Under the pieces are notes generated by a model, which had not been told where the DNA came from, searched no databases, and saw nothing but the letters and a program-made list of their open reading frames with translations. Shown one piece after another: positions 53,010 through 62,793 of a DNA stretch of 64,000 nt. The position numbers and the translations under genes were made by a program. Each line of letters opens with the position of its first letter. Position 1 is the stretch's first letter. The stretch comes from Sanguibacter suarezii NBRC 16159. Lineage in GTDB: Bacteria > Actinomycetota > Actinomycetes > Actinomycetales > Cellulomonadaceae. The stretch is taken from positions 62,001 through 126,000 of the forward strand of contig NZ_BCRT01000008.1 in assembly GCF_001552735.1 (NCBI RefSeq), written 5' to 3'.

Positions 53010-55588
53010 CGACCGAGATCGCCCACCAGGTAGGAGTGAGCCCTTCGGGGTTCGTGCTCGATGGTGACGAGCAGGTGCTGCTGTGCGCATCGCTCTTCTA
53101 CTTCCGGATCCCGCGCGAGCTGTGGGCCGGACGGCTCGCACAGGTACGGGACTCCGGGTACCAGGTCATCGACGTGTACCTCCCGTGGAACTTCCATGAG
53201 ATGTCTCCTGAGGAGTGGGACTTCACAGGCAGGCGGGACGTCGCCGCCTTCCTCGACCTGGCCCACGAGGCCGGGCTCAAGGTGATCGCCCGCCCCGGAC
53301 CGTACATCTGCTCGGAGTGGGACGGTGGCGCGCTTCCTGCCTGGCTCACGCTGACCGAGGGCCTGCGGGTCCGCCAGGCTGAGCCGCAGTATCTGGCCCA
53401 GGTAGGGCGGTGGTTCGACCGGGTGCTGCCGCTGATCGCGGAGCGGCAGCACGGCCGCGGTGGCAGCGTCGTCGCCGTCCAGCTCGAGAACGAGCTCGAC
53501 TTCTTCGACACCGAGGATCGAACGGGCTACATGACGGCGCTGCGCGACATGGCGCTCGAGCACGGCATCACGGTGCCGTTGATCGCATGTGCAGGTCAGG
53601 GAGACCTCGTCGGAGCCACCGGCGCGGTCCCCGGTGTCGTGCCGGCGTTCAACTTCTACCCCGACGACAGATCTCCTGCGATCGAGCCCGAGGTGCGTCG
53701 TTACGCCGAGATGCTCGGCGCGCAGGGGGTGCCGCTGCTGGTGACCGAGACGAACCGGGCCCACGTGACGCTCCGGCGTCTCCTGGTCAGCGGCGCCCGG
53801 CTGCTGGCGCCGTACCTCCAGGCGTCCGGATACAACTTCGGGTACTACCCGTCGACCGGGAACTGGGGCGATCCCGGCGGCTTCATGAGCCACGACTACG
53901 ACTTCGGGGGCTACCTGTCCCCGATCGGCGAGCCACGTCCAGAGATGGCCCAGGCGCGATCTCTCGCAGGGGTCGTTCGTACGCTCGGCTCCTGCTTGGC
54001 GGGGTCGGTCGCACGACCGGCGGAGGGGGCCTACCGGACCGATGCGCCGACGAGCGCCTCGCCGTCGCGGCTCGACCTGGCGGGCGGGGGCTCGTTGCTC
54101 GGCGTGACCAACCTCGGCGACGAGTGGTCCCAGGCGACGATCCCCGCGTCAGGAGCAGTTCCCGAGATCACGGCGGTGCTGCCCCCGCACTCATGCACCC
54201 TGGTGCTGCAGGACCTTCCTCTGGGTGGGTTCGGGCTGCCGGGCACGCTGCTCCTCGCCACCGGCGACGTCGCGGGCCTGGACGGCGAGGGTCTCCGGTT
54301 CGTCGCGGCGGGGGCGACGACGGTCGCGCTCGGCGCGCCGGACGGTGGCGCGATCGAGGTCGTCGAGCTGCCTGCGCCGGCCCCGGGGATGCCGGTCCGC
54401 CGAGTCGTGACCGCAGGCGAGGTCTCGTGGGTGGTCATCGTCGGGCACCCCGAGGACTCCGCCCCGGGTACGCAGCCTGCTGGTCCGGCTGCGGCGCCCG
54501 TCCGGGTCGAGCGCGTCGGGCGCGTGGACCTGCCGACCCGCAGCGGGCCCACGTCACGGCACGAGGTGCCGCCAGCCTCTGAGGCGGTCGGCGTGCACCG
54601 TGGCCGGACGCACTACGCGGCCGACGTGTCAGGTGTCGACGAGCTTGTGCTCGAGGGCGCCGGTGACATCGTGGACATCAGCCTGGACGGTCGAGCGCTG
54701 CCCACCATCGCCCGCTTCGGGGCGACCCAGGTCGTACCCGTCTCCGGCGCATCCCTGCTGGACGCCACGGTCGAGACCTGGGGGCATGCGAACTTCGACG
54801 ACGTCCGCATGCCCGGACTGCAGATCGGGTCGCTGCGCGGGCTCGGCACGGCATGGTCGGTGACGCAGCGACAGGACGTCTCTGCGCTGTGGACGGTCGA
54901 CGGTGGAGAGCAGTGGGCCGGTGACCCGGCTCCGCTGCGATCGCTGGGCGGCTGGAGCAGCACGCGCATCGGACGGCCGATCACCTACCGCCGGACCTTG
55001 ACGCTCGATCCCGGCTGCCATCACGCGCTGCAGCTCGACGGTCTGTCGCACGCCGTCCATGTGCACGTCGACGGGACCGAGCAGCTTCTCACCCCCCAGG
55101 ATCCGTGGGTGCACCTGGCCCCGGGTACGGGGGCCGAGATCACGGTCACCTCGCCGCACGGTGCGGGAAGCCTCGGCACGGCGTGGTTGCGACGGCTCGA
55201 GCCGGTCCGCGACTGGCAGGTCCAGGCACAGCCCGACCGTGAGATCCTCGCCCTCGCCGACAGTCCGGGGGAGGCGGTCGCGACCGACCTCCCGCTCGTG
55301 CTGGAGGCCGGCGAGGAGCTCTGGCTCGATGTCGAGACGCCTCCAGGAGGCTGTTCTCTGCGCTTCGAGGGCACGCAGCTGAGGGTCAGTGCCTTTGCGC
55401 ACGGAGAGCTGCTCGGTCGTGTGTGGCTCGACGACCCAGCACGTCCGCGATTCACCGGCGGAGACGACGGCCGAGTCTGGCTGCCGGCTGCCTGGAATAA
55501 TGGCAGAATTCGGCTTCTGCTGCACGCGACTGCGGGGCCAGACGCCTCAGTGCTGGTCAGTGTGCTGGCGACGCAGAGTCAGGAGTAG
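53006..55588 (+). CDS. GH35-type beta-galactosidase, divergent
   Basis: 860-aa cytoplasmic enzyme. The N-terminal TIM barrel (about 10-330) follows GH35: ASLFYFRIPRELW, VDVYLPWNFHE-like segment, ARPGPYICSEWDGGALPAW and VAVQLENELDFF, with the acid/base Glu at 163. The second catalytic Glu is probably Glu 248 in LLVTETNRAH, which replaces the usual EFWDGWF context. The remainder is beta-sandwich modules. It starts with GTG overlapping permease 2. Intracellular location and linkage to an importer suggest hydrolysis of imported galactosyl oligosaccharides. Substrate specificity may differ from ordinary GH35. Confidence 0.82.
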   Translation: MTTEIAHQVGVSPSGFVLDGDEQVLLCASLFYFRIPRELWAGRLAQVRDSGYQVIDVYLPWNFHEMSPEEWDFTGRRDVAAFLDLAHEAGLKVIARPGPYICSEWDGGALPAWLTLTEGLRVRQAEPQYLAQVGRWFDRVLPLIAERQHGRGGSVVAVQLENELDFFDTEDRTGYMTALRDMALEHGITVPLIACAGQGDLVGATGAVPGVVPAFNFYPDDRSPAIEPEVRRYAEMLGAQGVPLLVTETNRAHVTLRRLLVSGARLLAPYLQASGYNFGYYPSTGNWGDPGGFMSHDYDFGGYLSPIGEPRPEMAQARSLAGVVRTLGSCLAGSVARPAEGAYRTDAPTSASPSRLDLAGGGSLLGVTNLGDEWSQATIPASGAVPEITAVLPPHSCTLVLQDLPLGGFGLPGTLLLATGDVAGLDGEGLRFVAAGATTVALGAPDGGAIEVVELPAPAPGMPVRRVVTAGEVSWVVIVGHPEDSAPGTQPAGPAAAPVRVERVGRVDLPTRSGPTSRHEVPPASEAVGVHRGRTHYAADVSGVDELVLEGAGDIVDISLDGRALPTIARFGATQVVPVSGASLLDATVETWGHANFDDVRMPGLQIGSLRGLGTAWSVTQRQDVSALWTVDGGEQWAGDPAPLRSLGGWSSTRIGRPITYRRTLTLDPGCHHALQLDGLSHAVHVHVDGTEQLLTPQDPWVHLAPGTGAEITVTSPHGAGSLGTAWLRRLEPVRDWQVQAQPDREILALADSPGEAVATDLPLVLEAGEELWLDVETPPGGCSLRFEGTQLRVSAFAHGELLGRVWLDDPARPRFTGGDDGRVWLPAAWNNGRIRLLLHATAGPDASVLVSVLATQSQE

Positions 55589-55590
55589 AG

Positions 55591-56829
55591 ATGGCGGTGC
55601 GGAGGAGGTCCTCTCGCGACATCCGCAGCGAGTCGCGACTGGACGTGCTCCACGCACTGCTGTCGCTCGGGGAGTCGAACCGGAACGAGCTGGCCCGGAC
55701 CACAGGGCTGAGCCCTGCGACCGTGGCGACAGTGGTCTCCGAGCTCATCGCGGAGGGCCTGGTCGAGGAAGCGGGCCTCGCCCTCGGCGGCACCGGCCGA
55801 CCGACGACGACGTTGCGGATCAACCGTGCGCGTGGACGGATCGCTGGTATCGATGTCGCGGAGACCTATGTCAGCACCCACCTCTTCGACGCTGCGCTGG
55901 CGCAGGTGAGCTCGGCCGACGTGGCGCTCGACGAGCACCTGACCTCGCCCGAGTATGTGGTCGAGGGCATCATCCGGTCGCTCAAGGCGGCGACGGACGA
56001 GGTGGGCATCGAGCTCGACAGCCTGCTCGGGGTCGGCGTCGCCCTCCCAGGACTGGTGCAGGGCAAGGCCGGCGTCACCGCCGTCCTCGCCCCGCACCAC
56101 TCGTGGAGCAACATCGAGCTGCTCGAGCTCCTGCGCGAGCGGATCGCCGTGCCGCTGGTCGTGGAGAACCCGCTCAAGGCGATCGCTACGGCGGAGCTGT
56201 GGCTCGGTCGCGTGCGCGGGGCGTCGAGCATGGTGACGGTGAACCTCGGGACCGGCGTCGGAGCGGGCATCGTGCTCGAGGGGCGCGTCCTGCGGGGCGC
56301 CACCAACTCCGCGGGCGAGTGGGGTCACTCGCTGCTCGTCTACGAGGGGCGCGGATGCCGTTGCGGCAGGCGCGGCTGCGTCGAGGCGTATGTCGGAGCC
56401 CCGGGGATCCAGGAGACGCTGCGCGAGGTCGACCCGCACCATCCGCTGGTCGTCACCGACAGCCAGCGCGACTTCATCGCCGCGCTGGCCGCGGCGATGC
56501 GTGAGCAGACCCCGGACGTCGCAGTCCGAGAGACCCTCGACCGTACTGCTCGCTACCTCGGGTCAGCGCTCGCTGACCTCGTCGCCATCATCAACCCCGA
56601 GCTGGTGCTGCTGACCGGTTGGACCGCCTGGGCGCTGGGGGACCACCTTCTTCCCGGCACGGCAGCGCAGCTGACGGCTGAGGCGCCGGAGGGCGCGGCA
56701 GCCGATCTCACCCTCGGCGTCTCGACGGTCAGAGGCAACTCCGTGGCGATCGGGATGGCGACGCTCGCTTTTGAGCGCTTCCTCGGCGACGTCGGCCTGG
56801 TGACCACGCGGGCGTCCATCGCGCTCTGA
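55591..56829 (+). CDS. ROK-family transcriptional repressor
   Basis: 412-aa ROK protein. Winged helix NRNELARTTGLSPATVATVVSELIAEGLV (about 31-58), sugar-kinase-like domain with GIDVAETYVST, VNLGTGVGAGIVL and AGEWGHSLLV, and zinc motif CRCGRRGCVEAYVG. It starts 2 bases after the GH35-type gene, so it is part of the importer operon and probably controls it in response to a galactoside. Its end lies inside a bidirectional hairpin with the convergent GH2 gene. Confidence 0.9.
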   Translation: MAVRRRSSRDIRSESRLDVLHALLSLGESNRNELARTTGLSPATVATVVSELIAEGLVEEAGLALGGTGRPTTTLRINRARGRIAGIDVAETYVSTHLFDAALAQVSSADVALDEHLTSPEYVVEGIIRSLKAATDEVGIELDSLLGVGVALPGLVQGKAGVTAVLAPHHSWSNIELLELLRERIAVPLVVENPLKAIATAELWLGRVRGASSMVTVNLGTGVGAGIVLEGRVLRGATNSAGEWGHSLLVYEGRGCRCGRRGCVEAYVGAPGIQETLREVDPHHPLVVTDSQRDFIAALAAAMREQTPDVAVRETLDRTARYLGSALADLVAIINPELVLLTGWTAWALGDHLLPGTAAQLTAEAPEGAAADLTLGVSTVRGNSVAIGMATLAFERFLGDVGLVTTRASIAL

Positions 56830-56846
56830 CGCGACGGACGCCCGCG
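56807..56846. terminator. Bidirectional hairpin with stop codon in loop
   Basis: CGCGGGCGTCC/GGACGCCCGCG (11 bp), one A-C mismatch, then TCGCG/CGCGA (5 bp) around a 6-base loop CTCTGA. The ROK gene's TGA (56827-56829) lies at the loop. It separates the converging ROK and GH2 genes. Confidence 0.75.
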
Positions 56847-56855
56847 GGCACAGCC

Positions 56856-59831
56856 TCACTGACCGGCGCTGAACCGTACCTGCATGGTGACGGGGGCCGG
56901 GCGGAGCATCGCAGAGGCGAGGACCCCTGGACCGCACGCGGCGGAGCCGAGACCGTGCCCGGCGGCGTCGACGTGCACCCAGAGCGAGCCGTCGGGGACG
57001 AGCTCGTGGGGGTGGTCGGCCGCGTGCAGCGCGGCGTCCGACCACGGTCGCGCGGTGAGCTCGATCCCGTGGACCTGCTGGTCGCCGACGAGGACCTCGC
57101 CGGCAGTCAGCGTGAGCGGCCCGGTGGCGAGGCCGAAGGTCGCGCGGGTGACACCACGGCGGGCCCCGTTCTCCTGCGGGCGGGTGTACCGCGTACCGAG
57201 CTCGTCGACGGTGTGCTGCCACCGCCCGGTGAGCGCGGCGAGCGTCGAGTCCGCGTAGGACTCGCCCGGCCCCATCCCCGTCCAGTCGACCGTGACAGCG
57301 CCGGCGTCAGCCTGCTCGAGGGCCAGCAGCAACCCCAGACGTGCGACGCTGCCTGGCCACTGCCCTTCCGGGCGGATGGTGATCACCAGGTCGGCGGTCG
57401 AGTGGTCCACCGTGCGCCACTCGTAGCGCACCGCGAAGCCGCAGTCGGTGGCGGCCCCGGCACACCGGGCGGTGACCACGAGGGTGTCGCCCTCGCGGAC
57501 GAGCCCTTCGACGCGTTCGTGCAGCCGTGTCAGCCCGGCCTTCGTCCAGGCCTCGTCGTCGCCGACAGCGTCGTACCAGGAGCGACTTCCGTCGTTGTCG
57601 GTGGGAGCGCGCCAGGCATCCACCCGGGACAGGCGGACGGGGACACCGCCGATGCTCAGGATGCGCCCCACGGCGTCGAGCACGACAGGACCGACGTGGT
57701 GGTTGCCCTCCGCGGTGCGCGTAGGCACGCCTGAGGCCGGAGGGAGCGGGGCGGCGGGGCGCACGAGCACCTGGCCCGCGCCCAGGTGGAAGCCGTCAGG
57801 CGCCCACGCGGGCGCCTCTCGCGGTACCGCGCGCAGGGTGCACCACACCGCCTCGGACGACGCGCGGACGTCCTGGACCGCCTGGCCGGTGAGCTCGGAG
57901 ACGGTCAGGATGCGAGTCTCGCCGGGAGCCAGGGAGAGCTCCGCAGCGTAGTCACCGGTCGCGACGACGTCGCCGCCGGCGACCAGAGCCCACTCGAGAC
58001 GGATGTGCTCGGTGGAGGTGAAGGCGTACCGGTTCCGGAGACGGAACGTCTGGGGACGGTGCAGATCAGGCACGACCTGGACCGGCGCATACGCCGCCGC
58101 GAGCTCGACGAGTCCAGGAGACGGGGTCCTGTCCGCCAGGAGCAGGCCGTCGGCGATGAAGGCGCCGTCGTGCAGCTCCTCGCCGAAGTCTCCGCCGTAG
58201 CCGTGGAACGGTGTCCCGTCGGCGGCGCGAGTCGCGATGCCGTGGTCCATCCACTCCCAGACGAAGCCGCCCATGAGCCGGGGGTGCTCGTCCACGAGGT
58301 CCAGGTAGTCGGTGAGGCCACCCGGTCCGTTGCCCATGGCATGGGCGTACTCGCACAGGACGAAGGGCAGGGTGCGCCGGCGGCTGTCGAGGGAGCCGTC
58401 GGCCAGCGGGGCCTCCTCGCCCCGGCCGATGAGCGCGACCTCCTCGCTGGTGGGATACATCCGGGAGTAGACGTCGACGTGCTCGCTCGACCAGTCACCT
58501 TCGTAGTGGAGCGGTCGTGAGCCGTCGAGGACCCGGATCGCGGACGCCATCGCCTCGACGTTGCAGCCTTCGCCCGACTCGTTGCCCAGGGACCACATGA
58601 TGATGCTGGGGTGATGGGCGTCGCGGCGGACCATCCGAGTGACTCGGTCGACCAGGACCGGGGTCCACTGCGGGTCGTCTGTCGGGTTGCCACGCCACCC
58701 GAGCGGCTCGAAGCCGTGGGTCTCGAGGTCGTTCTCGTCGATGACATAGAGCCCGTGCTCGTCGCACAGGTCGAGGAAGTGCGGGTGCGGCGGGTAGTGG
58801 CTCGTGCGCACCGCGTTGACGTGATGCTGCTTCATGAGCAGCACGTCCTCCAGCATCGTCTCGGGTGTCACGGCGCGTCCGCGAGCGGGCTCGAACTCGT
58901 GCCGGTTGACGCCATAGAGCTTCACCGGTGCTCCGTTCACCCGGAAGACACCGTCGACGGTGGAGACGGTGCGGAAGCCGACGCGGAGGGTGACCTGCTC
59001 TGCGGCCGTGCTCACCACCACGTCGTAGAGCCGAGGATGTTCCGCGCTCCACGGCTGGACCGGATGGCGGACCGTCTCGCCCGCCGCCACGTTGATGCCG
59101 AGCTCGGGGACCGTGATGCGCGCCTGGTGCCCGGCGTCGTGCTCGACGTCGACGCGCAGCTCCCCTTCTCCCGTGGTGTGGTCGTACTCCGCGACCACCG
59201 TCGCGTGGTCGACGCCGCCAGCGGGGCGGTGCTCCATGCTGACGCTGCGGAAGATGCCAGAGAGCCACCACTGGTCCTGGTCCTCGAGGTAGGTGGGCGC
59301 AGACCACTGCGTGACCCGCACGGCCACCAGGTTCGCTCCGTCGACGAGAGCGTCGGTCACGTCGATCTCGGTCGGCAGGCGGGACCCGTGCGACTGCGCG
59401 AGGATCTGGCCGTTGACGGCCACCTCGAACCACGAGTCGACGCCCTCGAAGCGGAGCACGACGCGTCCGTCCTCCTGCCAGGACGGCGGGACGGTGACGG
59501 TGCGGCGGTACTCGCCCGTCGGGTTCTCACGAGGGACGCGGGGCGGGTCGACCGGGATCGGGAAGAGCACGTTGGTGTAGGCCGGCCTGCCGTAGGGCCA
59601 CGCGTCGGGGGCCTGAGCCAGCTGCCAGTGGCCGGGGACCTCGATCGTGTCCCACCCCTCGCCGCGGTCAGCCGGGTCGACCCCCGTGGACGCTTCGGGG
59701 AAGAGTCGGAACCGCCACTCACCGTCCAGACTCAGTGCGGGGCGATCCGTCCCTCCTGCTCGCGGACGGAAACGTGCCGGGAGCACGCCGTTCGGGACGA
59801 CGACGGACTCGTGGGACGGGCGCACGACCAT
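56856..59831 (-). CDS. lacZ: GH2 beta-galactosidase (LacZ type)
   Basis: 991-aa LacZ-like enzyme with all five domains: jelly roll, Ig-like, TIM barrel, Ig-like and a C-terminal beta-sandwich with WTGMGPGESYADS. Acid/base Glu 418 in SLGNESG, nucleophile Glu 494 in LCEYAHAMGNGPGG, and YGVNRHEFEPARG. No signal peptide. ATG 59831 is chosen because AGGAG lies 8 bases upstream; an ATG at 59894 would add 21 non-conserved residues. It is divergent from the GH35 gene at 59994, with a small palindrome between them. Confidence 0.94.
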   Translation of the reverse strand: MVVRPSHESVVVPNGVLPARFRPRAGGTDRPALSLDGEWRFRLFPEASTGVDPADRGEGWDTIEVPGHWQLAQAPDAWPYGRPAYTNVLFPIPVDPPRVPRENPTGEYRRTVTVPPSWQEDGRVVLRFEGVDSWFEVAVNGQILAQSHGSRLPTEIDVTDALVDGANLVAVRVTQWSAPTYLEDQDQWWLSGIFRSVSMEHRPAGGVDHATVVAEYDHTTGEGELRVDVEHDAGHQARITVPELGINVAAGETVRHPVQPWSAEHPRLYDVVVSTAAEQVTLRVGFRTVSTVDGVFRVNGAPVKLYGVNRHEFEPARGRAVTPETMLEDVLLMKQHHVNAVRTSHYPPHPHFLDLCDEHGLYVIDENDLETHGFEPLGWRGNPTDDPQWTPVLVDRVTRMVRRDAHHPSIIMWSLGNESGEGCNVEAMASAIRVLDGSRPLHYEGDWSSEHVDVYSRMYPTSEEVALIGRGEEAPLADGSLDSRRRTLPFVLCEYAHAMGNGPGGLTDYLDLVDEHPRLMGGFVWEWMDHGIATRAADGTPFHGYGGDFGEELHDGAFIADGLLLADRTPSPGLVELAAAYAPVQVVPDLHRPQTFRLRNRYAFTSTEHIRLEWALVAGGDVVATGDYAAELSLAPGETRILTVSELTGQAVQDVRASSEAVWCTLRAVPREAPAWAPDGFHLGAGQVLVRPAAPLPPASGVPTRTAEGNHHVGPVVLDAVGRILSIGGVPVRLSRVDAWRAPTDNDGSRSWYDAVGDDEAWTKAGLTRLHERVEGLVREGDTLVVTARCAGAATDCGFAVRYEWRTVDHSTADLVITIRPEGQWPGSVARLGLLLALEQADAGAVTVDWTGMGPGESYADSTLAALTGRWQHTVDELGTRYTRPQENGARRGVTRATFGLATGPLTLTAGEVLVGDQQVHGIELTARPWSDAALHAADHPHELVPDGSLWVHVDAAGHGLGSAACGPGVLASAMLRPAPVTMQVRFSAGQ

Positions 59832-59873
59832 GTGCTCACTCCTGGGGGTGGATCGGTTTGACGAAGGGTTCTG

Positions 59874-59884
59874 CTGACCGTCAG
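59874..59884. promoter_or_regulatory. Candidate operator between GH2 and GH35 genes
   Basis: CTGACCGTCAG is a perfect 5+1+5 palindrome in the 162-bp divergent gap. Its core resembles CTAAGGGTTAG at 49728-49738 (consensus CTRA-S-GGTYAG on one strand). It could be a common ROK-protein operator for the two halves of the locus. Short and unproven. Confidence 0.35.
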
Positions 59885-59993
59885 AATAAGGCAACGGTGA
59901 TCACGGGACAAGCCATCTGCACGCCTGCACAGTCGCAGGACGCACGCAGTCGCATGATCGACCGGTCAACGACGACGAGAGGTGTGGCTTGCG

Positions 59994-61748
59994 ATGAGCC
60001 GTTTCAGTATCGGAGAAGAGGACTTCCTCCTCGACGGCGACCCCGTACGGGTGATCTCAGGTGCACTGCACTACTTCCGGGTGCACCCCGACCAGTGGGC
60101 GGACCGCATCCGCGCAGCGCGCGAGCTCGGCCTCAACACGATCGAGACCTATGTCCCCTGGAATGCCCACTCGCCCCGACGCGGTGAGTTCAGCACCGAA
60201 GGCATCCTCGACCTCGGACGCTTCCTCGACGAGGTCGCGGCACAGGGGATGTGGGCGATCGTCCGGCCCGGGCCCTACATCTGCGCGGAGTGGACGGGGG
60301 GCGGCCTCCCCGGGTGGCTCTTCTCCGCAGGGGCAGGCGTGCGACGCGCAGAGCCGACGTACCTCGCCGCGATCCGGGAGTACTACGAGGCGGTCGCGGA
60401 GATCGTCGCACCCCGCCAGGTCGATCGCGACGGCCCCGTCATCCTCGTCCAGGTCGAGAACGAGTACGGCGCCTACGGCAGCGACAAGGAGTACCTGCGC
60501 ACCCTCGTGGACCTCCTGCGGGAGGTCGGGATCACCACCCCGCTGACCACGATCGACCAGCCGGAACCGCACATGCTGGAGAACGGGAGCCTGCCCGGTC
60601 TGCACAAGACCGCCTCCTTCGGCTCCCGGTCGCTCGAACGCCTCGCCACGTTGCGTGAGCACCAGCCGACGGGGCCGCTCATGTGCGCCGAGTTCTGGGA
60701 CGGCTGGTTCGACTCCTGGGGTCAGCACCACCACACGACGAGCGCCCAGGACTCCGCACGTGAGCTCGACGCCCTGCTCGCGGCCGGGGCGTCGGTCAAC
60801 CTCTACATGCTCTGCGGCGGCACCAACTTCGGGCTGACCAACGGTGCCAACGACAAGGGCGTCTACGTCCCGATCAGTACGAGCTACGACTACGACGCCC
60901 CGCTCGACGAGGCAGGGCGCCCCACCGAGAAGTACTGGGCCTTCCGCGACGTCATCGCCAAGTACGCGGTCGTCCCCCCGGCGGCACGCGACGAGCACGC
61001 ACCTGCCCCGACGTTCACGCTGCCGCTCACCTCGGCTGTCCCTCTCTGGGACGTGCTCGACCTCCTCGGGGCCGAGCAGGAGCTCGACCACCTGCCGACG
61101 GCCGACGACCTCGGGCACTACGACGGCTTCACGATGTACCGGTCGCTCGACCCTTCCGCACATGGCGTCCTCGAGCTCGGCGAGGTGCGTGACCGTGCGC
61201 AGGTCTTCATCGACCGTGAAGGGGTCGGCGTCCTCAGCCGCGACCATGGCGAGCGCCGGGTCGTCCTGCCCCGCTCCGGTGCGCTGGAGATCCTCGTGGA
61301 GGACCTGGGGCGCGTGAACTACGGCACGCGGATCGGCGAGCCCAAGGGGCTCGTCGGACCGGCGTCGCTCGACGGTGCCGACCTGGGACGCTGGGCCGTG
61401 CGCCCGCTCGACCTGGGCGACGTGTCGGGCGTGGCCGCGCGGGCTCGGGACGGGGAGCCGCTGGCAGACGGGGTGGTCCCTGGTCCGTCCTTCGCCGTCG
61501 CCAGCTTCGACACCCCCGACCATGAGGCAGACCACTTCCTCGACACGTCCGCCTGGGGCAAGGGCGTCGCGTGGGTGAACGGTTTCTGCCTGGGCCGGTT
61601 CTGGTCGCGCGGCCCGCAGAGCACGCTCTACGTGCCCGCACCGGTGCTGCGCGCCGAGGGCAACGAGCTCCTCGTGCTCGTGCTCGACTCCGCAGGCGCC
61701 CAGGCGCGGTTCGTCGCGGACCTCGAGCTGGGGCACACCGAGCAATGA
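59994..61748 (+). CDS. GH35 beta-galactosidase
   Basis: 584-aa enzyme of typical bacterial GH35 length. SGALHYFRVHPDQWADRI, ETYVPWNAHS, RPGPYICAEWTGGGLPGWL, VQVENEYGAYG (acid/base Glu 157) and CAEFWDGWFDSWG (nucleophile Glu 233), followed by the C-terminal jelly-roll with NGFCLGRFWSRGPQ. No signal peptide. ATG 59994 gives the family N-terminus; GTG at 59982 is possible. It overlaps the first GH43 gene by ATGA. It removes beta-linked galactose from oligosaccharide ends inside the cell. Confidence 0.94.
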   Translation: MSRFSIGEEDFLLDGDPVRVISGALHYFRVHPDQWADRIRAARELGLNTIETYVPWNAHSPRRGEFSTEGILDLGRFLDEVAAQGMWAIVRPGPYICAEWTGGGLPGWLFSAGAGVRRAEPTYLAAIREYYEAVAEIVAPRQVDRDGPVILVQVENEYGAYGSDKEYLRTLVDLLREVGITTPLTTIDQPEPHMLENGSLPGLHKTASFGSRSLERLATLREHQPTGPLMCAEFWDGWFDSWGQHHHTTSAQDSARELDALLAAGASVNLYMLCGGTNFGLTNGANDKGVYVPISTSYDYDAPLDEAGRPTEKYWAFRDVIAKYAVVPPAARDEHAPAPTFTLPLTSAVPLWDVLDLLGAEQELDHLPTADDLGHYDGFTMYRSLDPSAHGVLELGEVRDRAQVFIDREGVGVLSRDHGERRVVLPRSGALEILVEDLGRVNYGTRIGEPKGLVGPASLDGADLGRWAVRPLDLGDVSGVAARARDGEPLADGVVPGPSFAVASFDTPDHEADHFLDTSAWGKGVAWVNGFCLGRFWSRGPQSTLYVPAPVLRAEGNELLVLVLDSAGAQARFVADLELGHTEQ

Positions 61749-62791
61749 CGGCGAGCCAGCCGTACGCCGGCTACCTCTTCGTCTCCTTCGCCGGAGAAGA
61801 CACCCCGGACGGCGAGCAGGTCCGCTTCGCGCTCAGCCGGGGCGACGACCCGCTGAGCTACGTGGACCTCGCCGGCAACGAGCCGGTGCTCACGTGGTCA
61901 GCGGGCCGGGGCGGGATCCGGGATCCCTTCGTGGTCCGTTCACCCCGGGACGGTCGGTTCTTCATGATCGCCACGGACCTCAAGATCTACGGCACCGGCG
62001 ACTGGGACGCCGCTCAGCGCACCGGTAGCCGGTCCATCGTCGTATGGGAGTCCGACGACCTCGTCGACTGGACGCCGCCGCGCTCGGTGCAGGTCGCCCC
62101 GTCGAACGCCGGGGACGCGTGGGCTCCGGAGGCGTGCTGGGACGAGGAGCACGACGAGTTCTTCGTGTTCTGGGCCTCGACGCTCTACGACGCAGACGAC
62201 CCAGCTCACGAGCGCCCGAGCTACCACCGCATGCTCTGTGCCACCACCCGCGACTTCGTGTCCTTCAGCGAGGCGCGGGTATGGAGCGACCCGGGGCACT
62301 CGGTCATCGACTCGACCGTGGTCGCTCACGACGGCTGGTGGTACCGGTTCACCAAGGACGAGCGGGAGCCGTCCTCGTCCACGCCGACGTCGAAGTTCAT
62401 CACCGTCGAGCGGTCGCGCGACCTACGTTCTGACTCCTACGAGCCGGTCACCGACGGTGTGGGCCGCGCGGGTGCGCACGGTCCTGGGATCGAGCAGGGC
62501 GAGGGCCCCGTGGTGGTCCGGTCGAACGCGGGGGACCGGTGGTACCTCTTCATCGACGAGTTCGGTGGCCGCGGGTATGTCCCCTTCGAGTCCGCGGACC
62601 TCGATGCCTCCCAGTGGACGATGGCTCATGACGCCCGGATGCCCACGGGCGCACGCCACGGCTCGGTGCTGCCTGTCACGCGGGCCGAGCACGCTGCGCT
62701 GCTCCAAGCCTGGGGGCCGGGCGACGCCGGGTGTGCTGACTCTCTGTCCGACCTGTCCGACGACCCTGCCGACGACCTCCGAGAGGCGTAG
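61745..62791 (+). CDS. GH43-family glycoside hydrolase
   Basis: 348-aa five-bladed propeller. GGIRDPFVVRSPRDGRFFMIATDLKIYG carries the base Asp, DAWAPEACWDEEHDEFFVFWAST follows, then GHSVIDSTVVAHDG (pKa-modulating Asp) and GIEQGEGPVVVRSNAGDRWYLFIDEFGGRG with the probable acid Glu in the GEGP block. The N-terminal AGYLFVSFAGEDTPDGEQVRFALSRG is typical of GH43 arabinofuranosidase-like proteins. An arabinofuranosidase or galactosidase trimming side chains is plausible. Cytoplasmic. Coupled to the GH35 gene. Confidence 0.85.
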   Translation: MTASQPYAGYLFVSFAGEDTPDGEQVRFALSRGDDPLSYVDLAGNEPVLTWSAGRGGIRDPFVVRSPRDGRFFMIATDLKIYGTGDWDAAQRTGSRSIVVWESDDLVDWTPPRSVQVAPSNAGDAWAPEACWDEEHDEFFVFWASTLYDADDPAHERPSYHRMLCATTRDFVSFSEARVWSDPGHSVIDSTVVAHDGWWYRFTKDEREPSSSTPTSKFITVERSRDLRSDSYEPVTDGVGRAGAHGPGIEQGEGPVVVRSNAGDRWYLFIDEFGGRGYVPFESADLDASQWTMAHDARMPTGARHGSVLPVTRAEHAALLQAWGPGDAGCADSLSDLSDDPADDLREA

Positions 62792-62793
62792 AC

